The position numbers were made by a program, and so were the translations under genes. From assembly GCA_945907335.1 (NCBI GenBank), contig CAMDSU010000030.1, forward strand, positions 1-13,578: 13,578 nucleotides of DNA, given 5' to 3'. Of the stretch, positions 6,410-11,076 are shown piece after piece (the first letter of the stretch is position 1; every line of letters begins with the position of its first letter). The notes under the pieces are model-generated. The model was not told where the DNA came from, searched no databases, and was given only the letters and a program-made list of their open reading frames with translations. This DNA comes from Bordetella parapertussis (GTDB lineage: Bacteria > Pseudomonadota > Gammaproteobacteria > Burkholderiales > Burkholderiaceae_C).

Positions 6410-6808
6410 GTGGCGTAAGCGTTTGATTTGGCCCAGGCGGTCGTAAACCTCTACCGGGCTGGTGGCTTCGTTGACATTCAGGCTCTCGAGTGCGCCGCGA
6501 ATGGCGTCGAGTTTGCGCATGATCAAAATTTCATTGCGACGGTGCATGTCACGGCACTCCAGCATGCGGGTGCGAAATTCATTCCAGTGCGCGCCCAATT
6601 TGTCGGCATCGTTCAACTGAGTGACACCGGTGATGCGTGTTAATTCAGACAGCAAATGGTTTTTGCCGCTTAGCAATTCTTCAAATTGGTCCAAGTCTTG
6701 GGCTTTGAGCGCTTCGAATTCTTTTTCGAGCAGGACAGCCAGCTGATCTACCAGCGCATCCGCCTCTTGCAATGTTTTGGCTTCGTCAATGGCAATGGTG
6801 TCAGTCAT
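6386..6808 (-). CDS. flgN: Flagellar export chaperone FlgN
   Basis: This 140-residue, highly helical protein fits FlgN, the chaperone that holds hook-associated proteins FlgK and FlgL for export. It has two long helical stretches (about 10-60 and 70-120) with Leu/Glu/Lys repeats, such as LVDQLAVLLEKEFEALKAQD and NHLLSELTRITG. Length matches the usual range of about 140. It is ten bases downstream of flgM in the standard flgM-flgN order. The ATG at 6808 has only a weak AAGAAG upstream. Its final codons overlap the convergent FlhX-type gene by 24 bases. Chaperones of this class are variable in sequence, so the call is supported mainly by position, length and helix pattern. Confidence 0.8.
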   Translation of the reverse strand: MTDTIAIDEAKTLQEADALVDQLAVLLEKEFEALKAQDLDQFEELLSGKNHLLSELTRITGVTQLNDADKLGAHWNEFRTRMLECRDMHRRNEILIMRKLDAIRGALESLNVNEATSPVEVYDRLGQIKRLRHLRGFTEA

Positions 6809-6818
6809 GGTCAGCTTC

Positions 6819-7136
6819 TTAACCTTGGATCAGTTTTTCGAGCGACACAAAGTTTTCGGCAATGCGACGCGGGTTGACCGGGTAGTTGCCTTGTTGCAAC
6901 GCGGCCTTGATGGAATCGACTTTGGCGCGATCGAAGTCGGGCTTGGCGTCGATGCGTTCCTTGACATTGCTGAGATTCACGGTGTCACTTCCTTGCGTCC
7001 GCGCTGGCGCTTTGGTTTCCTGGGCATTGTCGGCTTGGGCAGGGGCAGTTTTTCTGTCCAGCTTTTCCAGCGTGGTGCGGTTTGCCGCAGCAGCACTGGA
7101 TAAACGGTTTTGGTTGTTAGAAATAGGATCAGACAT
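6819..7136 (-). CDS. flgM: Anti-sigma-28 factor FlgM
   Basis: This 105-residue protein is the inhibitor of the flagellar sigma factor FliA (sigma-28), held in the cell until the hook is complete and then exported. The first 50 residues are disordered and polar (Asn, Ala, Thr rich). The C-terminal half carries the family motif, with VNLSNVKERIDAKPDFD followed by RAKVDSIKAALQQGNYPVN and PRRIAENFVSLEKLI, the helices that grip sigma-28. Length is normal (about 95-105). AAGGA lies six bases upstream of the ATG on the minus strand. It follows flgA after 134 bases and precedes flgN by ten, so flgM and flgN form one unit. Confidence 0.93.
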   Translation of the reverse strand: MSDPISNNQNRLSSAAAANRTTLEKLDRKTAPAQADNAQETKAPARTQGSDTVNLSNVKERIDAKPDFDRAKVDSIKAALQQGNYPVNPRRIAENFVSLEKLIQG

Positions 7137-7189
7137 GTGGTTTCCTTGTGTTCAAACGAGAGTTCAAAACTTTTAACTCGACATCGTTG

Positions 7190-7216
7190 GTATCGACTTG
7201 AGCCTTTTTTTCTTGA
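7190..7216 (-). promoter_or_regulatory. Possible sigma-28 (FliA) promoter for flgM-flgN
   Basis: On the minus strand TCAA (7216-7213), a 15-base spacer, and GTCGATAC (7197-7190) resemble the FliA consensus TAAA-N15-GCCGATAA, with three of four and six of eight matches. The predicted start near 7183 leaves a leader of about 47 bases before flgM. Class-3 control of flgM by sigma-28 is known in enterics. The 134-base gap between flgA and flgM is otherwise without a clear signal; it holds T/A runs and a weak hairpin just after the flgA stop. Confidence 0.35.
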
Positions 7217-7270
7217 GGACTTTTGTAAAAAAACTTTCAAAAGCTGTTAAATGAGCCATTTGGTATTCCT

Positions 7271-8044
7271 TTAAAGCCCGCGAGCCATGTTCATGCCAGT
7301 GACCACTGCGGTCAATGATCGACCCGATTCGGGGTTTTTCAAGCGAATTTGCTCACCAAGCAAGCCATCTTGCTGGGCTTCGGCTTTGACGGTGATCAAA
7401 AATCCTTTGCCTTCGCCGCCCACCGCCACTGTCACTTGTTGGCCGCGACGCACCATGGCCGTGGGTTTCAAGTCTTGCATTTTGACAGGGGTATTGGCGG
7501 GCAGGTCACGCAGCAACTCAGTGTTGACCAATTCTCGTTCGTCGCTGACAAATCGGGTTTCATGGACCGGCACACTGATTTCGGTGTTTTTGAACATACC
7601 GGGCTGGACCGTGGTGCCACGTTTGATGGATTGGGTAGACACCCACACCAGTTTGGTGACTGCGTTGGTTTGAGTGGCGTTGGTGAATTGGGCGCCAAGA
7701 CCTGTCTTGACCTGCACCATCACAAAATGTTGCCACACCGGTTGGGCGCAACGCGCCCGCACGCTTTGTTTATTGCCATATGGCTGGTCAAACAAAATGT
7801 CTTGTGTACAAGTGTTCATCTTGATGCGACTGTCCATGGGCTGGATGGTGACCAAGCCCGCTTCAAGTTTGTAGGTGTCCATGACAAATTGCTTGGCACC
7901 TTGCTCAACCGCAGCCCAGCCAGGGTTGGCGACCGGCATGTTTTGCGCGACAGCTTGTTGCCACACCGTGCCAAGCAAGGCAGTGGCACAACCCAAGGCG
8001 ATCAGCCCGGTTTTTTGACCTGTTTGAAAAGTTCGGCACAGCAT
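7271..8044 (-). CDS. flgA: Flagellar P-ring chaperone FlgA
   Basis: This secreted protein of about 257 residues assists P-ring (FlgI) assembly in the periplasm. A signal peptide covers about 1-33 from the ATG at 8044 (hydrophobic LIALGCATALLG, cleavage after AVA). The middle domain has Cys-containing stretches (NTCTQDILFDQPYGN and RARCAQPVW) where FlgA proteins carry a conserved Cys pair. The C-terminal SAF-like domain has RGTTVQPGMF, LRDLPANTPVKMQDL, MVRRGQQVTVAV and IRLKNPESGRSL. The frame is open upstream to 8149, but the residues before 8050 do not look coding. A TTG at 8050 (two codons upstream) has GGAG six bases before it and is a good alternative start. A strong sigma-54 promoter lies about 50 bases upstream. 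It leads the leftward flgA-flgM-flgN group and is divergent from the LysM/muramidase gene. Confidence 0.9.
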   Translation of the reverse strand: MLCRTFQTGQKTGLIALGCATALLGTVWQQAVAQNMPVANPGWAAVEQGAKQFVMDTYKLEAGLVTIQPMDSRIKMNTCTQDILFDQPYGNKQSVRARCAQPVWQHFVMVQVKTGLGAQFTNATQTNAVTKLVWVSTQSIKRGTTVQPGMFKNTEISVPVHETRFVSDERELVNTELLRDLPANTPVKMQDLKPTAMVRRGQQVTVAVGGEGKGFLITVKAEAQQDGLLGEQIRLKNPESGRSLTAVVTGMNMARGL

Positions 8045-8106
8045 TTGCAAGATGGTCTCCAAGAGTGTGAAAGTTTTGACGTTTTTGGCGTCAGCTTCAT
8101 ACCCGA

Positions 8107-8122
8107 TGCAATTTCGATGCCA
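8107..8122 (-). promoter_or_regulatory. Sigma-54 (RpoN) promoter of flgA
   Basis: The minus strand reads TGGCAT, five bases, TTGCA, with the invariant GG and GC separated by ten bases. This differs from the TGGCAC-N5-TTGCA consensus at one position. The predicted start near 8096 gives a leader of about 45-50 bases before flgA. It lies in the gap shared with the divergent LysM/muramidase gene, near that gene's start. A TGACG-N7-CGTCA inverted repeat at 8077-8093 falls in the flgA leader. Confidence 0.75.
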
Positions 8123-8149
8123 ACCATTTTTCAACTTGCTGAGCGCCAA

Positions 8150-9307
8150 ATGAACTTCACTATCGATTCCAAAGCACTCGTCAAAACCAATTTTTCGACA
8201 CCAAATACGTCATCTATGACGGCCAAGCAAACGGTGGAGGCCAACATCGCGCGCATCGGCTTTGCCCAAACCTTGGCACAGTTGCAAACCCGAAACAGTG
8301 TCAATTCATCGACGATTCTCAATCCCCAGGTGCCCAGCGTGGCCGTCAAAGAAGGCGACACCTTGACCGGCATCGTGAAAAATCACATGCAAGCGCTGGG
8401 TAAAACGGTGTCTCACAACGAGTCTGCGCGTTTGGCACAAGACATTGCTCGCGCCAACGGATTGGCCAATCCTGACCGAATTTTTCCGGGCCAGCGTTTG
8501 AATTTGTCGGCTTTGAGCCCCGAGTTGGCTACGCCCGGCGCCAAACTCGCCCTTGCCAAGACGGCGTTGCCCTCAAATGCGGCCACCCCGCCCAATGCTT
8601 TGTCCGTGTTGCGCCAAGCACCTGCGCATTTCAACCAACACCATCCGGTGCTGCAAAAAACCTTGGACCGTGCCGTCGCCAAAGGCTTTATTCCTGCAGA
8701 AGACAGGCAAAAGGTGTTTGACAAGATATTGACGATGTCGCGCACCTATCAGTTTGCACCGGATGACTTTGCCCGCTTAACCTTGATGGAGAGCGATGGC
8801 ATGAACCCTAAAGCGACCAATAGCCGTTGCCACGGCATCATTCAGTTTTGCGATGGCCCGGACCGGGGCGCAGCCAGCGCCGGTTTCGGCAGCAATCCCA
8901 AGGCCATTTTGGGCCACAGCGTGTTCGAGCAATTAGATATGGTGTCCAAGTATTTCGATGAAACCGGTCTACGCAATGGCGGCCCGACCAGTTTGGATGA
9001 TTTGTACTTGACCGTGCTCACCCCGGCCGCACGCCGCGAAAAAGCACCGGACGCCAGTTTGAACATCGCGGGCACACAAGCGCAGCATTTGTATGTCAAC
9101 CGTGACAAAACCGCGCCCATCACCCGCAACTCGATCATGCAAGGCCTTTATCAAAATGCCTTGGAACGCTTGGGCAAGCACGAATCGTCGTTGCTGGCGC
9201 AAAGCACGCCTACAGCCGCCAGCAGTTTGCCAACAGCGGCAAACGCGGTGAGCCGAGCGCAGGCATTGCGCATAGGTGCTTATTTGAACCAAGACTACGT
9301 TCGTTAA
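8150..9307 (+). CDS. LysM plus lysozyme/transglycosylase-like protein, likely flagellar wall hydrolase
   Basis: From the ATG at 8150 this is a 385-residue protein. A polar N-terminus without a Sec signal (about 1-60) is followed by a LysM domain at about 63-121 (VAVKEGDTLTGIVKN and a GLANPDRIFPGQRLNL end). A lysozyme/SLT-like domain spans about 185-335. Its catalytic Glu is probably Glu214 in LMESDGMNPKA, the usual ES-x-x-NPxA motif, followed by GIIQF at 229-233 and QLDMVSKYF and SLDDLYLTVL further on. The latter part resembles phage tail-associated muramidases rather than typical housekeeping Slt enzymes. The ribosome site is weak (GAG eight bases upstream), and an in-frame ATG at 8117 is possible but overlaps the flgA promoter. 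A weak sigma-70-like pair (TTGACG at 8076, CATACC at 8098) could serve it. It sits between flgA and flgB, so opening the wall for rod passage, the role FlgJ or SltF plays elsewhere, is a likely job. Confidence 0.8.
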   Translation: MNFTIDSKALVKTNFSTPNTSSMTAKQTVEANIARIGFAQTLAQLQTRNSVNSSTILNPQVPSVAVKEGDTLTGIVKNHMQALGKTVSHNESARLAQDIARANGLANPDRIFPGQRLNLSALSPELATPGAKLALAKTALPSNAATPPNALSVLRQAPAHFNQHHPVLQKTLDRAVAKGFIPAEDRQKVFDKILTMSRTYQFAPDDFARLTLMESDGMNPKATNSRCHGIIQFCDGPDRGAASAGFGSNPKAILGHSVFEQLDMVSKYFDETGLRNGGPTSLDDLYLTVLTPAARREKAPDASLNIAGTQAQHLYVNRDKTAPITRNSIMQGLYQNALERLGKHESSLLAQSTPTAASSLPTAANAVSRAQALRIGAYLNQDYVR

Positions 9308-9351
9308 TAAAGCGGGTGCCAGCGGCAATCGATGGCCGAGCGCATGTGTTT

Positions 9352-9386
9352 GCGGTCAAGTCTTGCCGCTCTGTGACATGGCCATG
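9352..9386. promoter_or_regulatory. Inverted repeats upstream of the flgB promoter, possible activator sites
   Basis: An imperfect inverted repeat at 9352-9369 (GCGG-T-CAA, GTC loop, TTGCCGC) and a perfect ten-base palindrome CATGGCCATG at 9377-9386 lie 26-60 bases upstream of the sigma-54 -24 element. They could be sites for the sigma-54 activator or another regulator. No T-run follows, so they are not terminators. The rest of the 197-base gap between 9308 and 9504 holds only a small TGCC-AGC-GGCA hairpin at 9317-9327 after the preceding stop. Confidence 0.3.
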
Positions 9387-9411
9387 CACACAAAACCATA
9401 GACAGTTTGGG

Positions 9412-9427
9412 TGGCACACAAATTGCA
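9412..9427 (+). promoter_or_regulatory. Sigma-54 (RpoN) promoter of the flgBCDE operon
   Basis: TGGCAC at 9412-9417, five bases, and TTGCA at 9423-9427 match the RpoN -24/-12 consensus at every consensus position, with GG and GC ten bases apart. The predicted start near 9438 gives a leader of about 67 bases before the flgB ATG. This is the clearest regulatory site in the window and ties the rod-hook operon to the sigma-54 activator encoded at 1287-2411. Confidence 0.88.
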
Positions 9428-9504
9428 CATATCGACCGGAGGTGTCTCAACTTGAGCGCCAAGTGTCGTGAAAACGGCGGTAACAACCACCAGGGAGATG
9501 TGTG

Positions 9505-9888
9505 ATGGACTTATTAAGCGGAGCATTCGGCATCCATGAGCGCGCCTTAGGCGTTCGCAGCCAGCGCCTGGAAGTGTTGTCACGCAATATCGCCAATGCT
9601 GACACCCCGAATTACAAAGCGGAAGAGCTGGACTTCAAAGCCATGCTCAAAGAAACCAGTCGCGAATACATAGCAGCTACGCATTCCAAGCATTACGCCG
9701 CTTTGGAAGAGCAAGCAGATGACGGCAAGCGTTTTCGCGTGCCGTTCAACAGTTCTTTTGACGGCAACACTGTAGAGATCAGTGTCGAGCAGGCCCAGTT
9801 CGGTCAAGCCGCCGCTGAATACCAAACCACCTTGAATTTTTTGGAAAGCCGCATCGGCGGTATCCGCAAAGCCTTGAAAGGGGAGTGA
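9505..9888 (+). CDS. flgB: Flagellar proximal rod protein FlgB
   Basis: This 127-residue protein is the first rod subunit of the basal body, exported by the flagellar type III system. The N-terminal rod motif (about 15-40) reads RSQRLEVLSRNIANADTPNYKAEE, the conserved NIAN-A-x-TP-x-Y signature. The C-terminal helix (about 100-125) ends in LNFLESRIGGIRKAL. Length is slightly below the E. coli protein (138). The ATG at 9505 is chosen because GGGAG lies seven bases before it; an in-frame GTG at 9502 is less likely. It is the first gene after the sigma-54 promoter and overlaps the ribosome site of flgC. Confidence 0.95.
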   Translation: MDLLSGAFGIHERALGVRSQRLEVLSRNIANADTPNYKAEELDFKAMLKETSREYIAATHSKHYAALEEQADDGKRFRVPFNSSFDGNTVEISVEQAQFGQAAAEYQTTLNFLESRIGGIRKALKGE

Positions 9889-9894
9889 TAGACC

Positions 9895-10323
9895 ATGAGA
9901 ACACTTGACAGTGTGTTTGGCATCGCCGGCACCGCCCTCAATTCACAACTGGTGCGCATGAACACCACCGCCTCCAATTTGGCCAACGCATCAACCGTCG
10001 CCAAAACCGAGGGTGAAGCATTTCGCGCCAAACGCCCAGTGTTCAAAGCATTGGTCAAAGACGAATTCACCAACGCAGGCTTTCCTTATTTGGGCGGCGT
10101 GAAAGTGGACCAAGTGGTGGATGACCCCACACCGATTCGCAGCATTTACGACCCGGGCAACCCCTCAGCCGATGAAAAAGGCTATGTGTTTTTGTCCAAT
10201 GTGAACGAGATGCAAGAAATGGTCGAAATGATGGCCGCTTCACGCTCTTACCAAAACAACGTTGAAGTGGTGAATACCGCCCGTCAATTGATGATGCGCA
10301 CCATTGAAATCACCAAATCCTGA
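9895..10323 (+). CDS. flgC: Flagellar rod protein FlgC
   Basis: This 142-residue rod subunit opens with a rod-protein helix (about 5-35, LVRMNTTASNLANASTVAK, the NLANA variant of the family signature). It ends with the typical C-terminal helix (about 108-140) containing EMVEMMAASRSYQNNVEVV and NTARQLMMRTIEI. Length agrees with the family (about 135-145). GGGAG at 9881-9885, inside the end of flgB, is nine bases before its ATG, and the gap to flgB is six bases, so translation is tightly linked. It is the second gene of flgBCDE. Confidence 0.96.
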   Translation: MRTLDSVFGIAGTALNSQLVRMNTTASNLANASTVAKTEGEAFRAKRPVFKALVKDEFTNAGFPYLGGVKVDQVVDDPTPIRSIYDPGNPSADEKGYVFLSNVNEMQEMVEMMAASRSYQNNVEVVNTARQLMMRTIEITKS

Positions 10324-10342
10324 CCCTAGAAAGTAAATCGAC

Positions 10343-11041
10343 ATGGCCACCCCTACCGCAGCCAAAGCGCCTTTGCCAAGCGGCATCGTCAGCTATGAAG
10401 ACTACATCGCTAAAAACAAAGTCAAAGCGCCGTCCAACACCATGGACCAAGGCGCATTTTTGACCTTATTCACCACGCAATTGAAAAACCAAAACCCCTT
10501 GGATCCGGTGAAGAACGAGGCATTCGTGGCGCAGTTGGCGCAGTTCTCGCAACTTGAAGCCACCAGCGCCATGAAGAACAGCATGGAGACCATGGTCAAG
10601 AGCTTGGAAGGCGACAAGATGCTGGCCGGTGCGGCCATGATTGGTCGCCGCGTGGCAGTGCCAAATGGCCCACTGATTTTGTTGGGCGGTCAACCTGTCG
10701 AGGCCAATGTCGATCTGACCACCGGTGCAGATGGCGTGCAGATGAAGATCTTTGATGAAAAAGGTCAGTTGATTCGCAAACAAATTTTCGGTGCCCAGCC
10801 GATTGGCCCGATGCGTTTGAGTTGGGACGGCTACAACGACAGCGGCGCGGCCATGCCAGACGGCAGCTACACCATGCAAGTGTTGGCCAGCAGCATGGGC
10901 AAAGCCCTGCAACCCACGGTCAATACCTTGTCCACGGTGCGCAGCGTTTCCAACGCGGGCACGGGCGACAACACCTGGTTATTAGAGGTCGATGGCGGCA
11001 AGAGCGTCAACATGGCCGATGTCAAGCGCATTGCGTACTGA
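10343..11041 (+). CDS. flgD: Flagellar hook-capping protein FlgD
   Basis: This 232-residue protein caps the growing hook so that FlgE subunits can polymerise; it is lost from the finished structure. The N-terminal FlgD motif spans about 33-75 (MDQGAFLTLFTTQLKNQNPL, then FVAQLAQFSQLE). A Tudor-like/FLN domain follows, with GRRVAV near 101-106 and the WDGYNDSGAAMPDGSY loop near 161-176. The C-terminus ends in NMADVKRIAY. Length is normal (about 220-235). The ATG has AGAAAG upstream and follows flgC by 19 bases; flgE follows by 35 bases. Confidence 0.95.
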   Translation: MATPTAAKAPLPSGIVSYEDYIAKNKVKAPSNTMDQGAFLTLFTTQLKNQNPLDPVKNEAFVAQLAQFSQLEATSAMKNSMETMVKSLEGDKMLAGAAMIGRRVAVPNGPLILLGGQPVEANVDLTTGADGVQMKIFDEKGQLIRKQIFGAQPIGPMRLSWDGYNDSGAAMPDGSYTMQVLASSMGKALQPTVNTLSTVRSVSNAGTGDNTWLLEVDGGKSVNMADVKRIAY

Positions 11042-11076
11042 TCAAACCCACACAGCACATACAACGGAGTTAACAC

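Noticed and set aside
7213..7262. Terminator after flgA
   Set aside because: AAATG-GCT-CATTT and a CTTT/AAAG stem before a T-run are visible on the minus strand, but the stems are short and AT-rich; flgM and flgN may still be read from flgA.
8076..8103. Sigma-70 promoter for the LysM/muramidase gene
   Set aside because: TTGACG is a good -35 but CATACC is a poor -10 match; mentioned under the gene but not strong enough to list.
7349..8149. Long rightward open frame running from 7349 into the muramidase gene, antisense to flgA
   Set aside because: The part before 8150 is a shadow of flgA on the other strand; FlgA is recognisable, and the translated residues there show no domain and low-complexity His/Gln bias.
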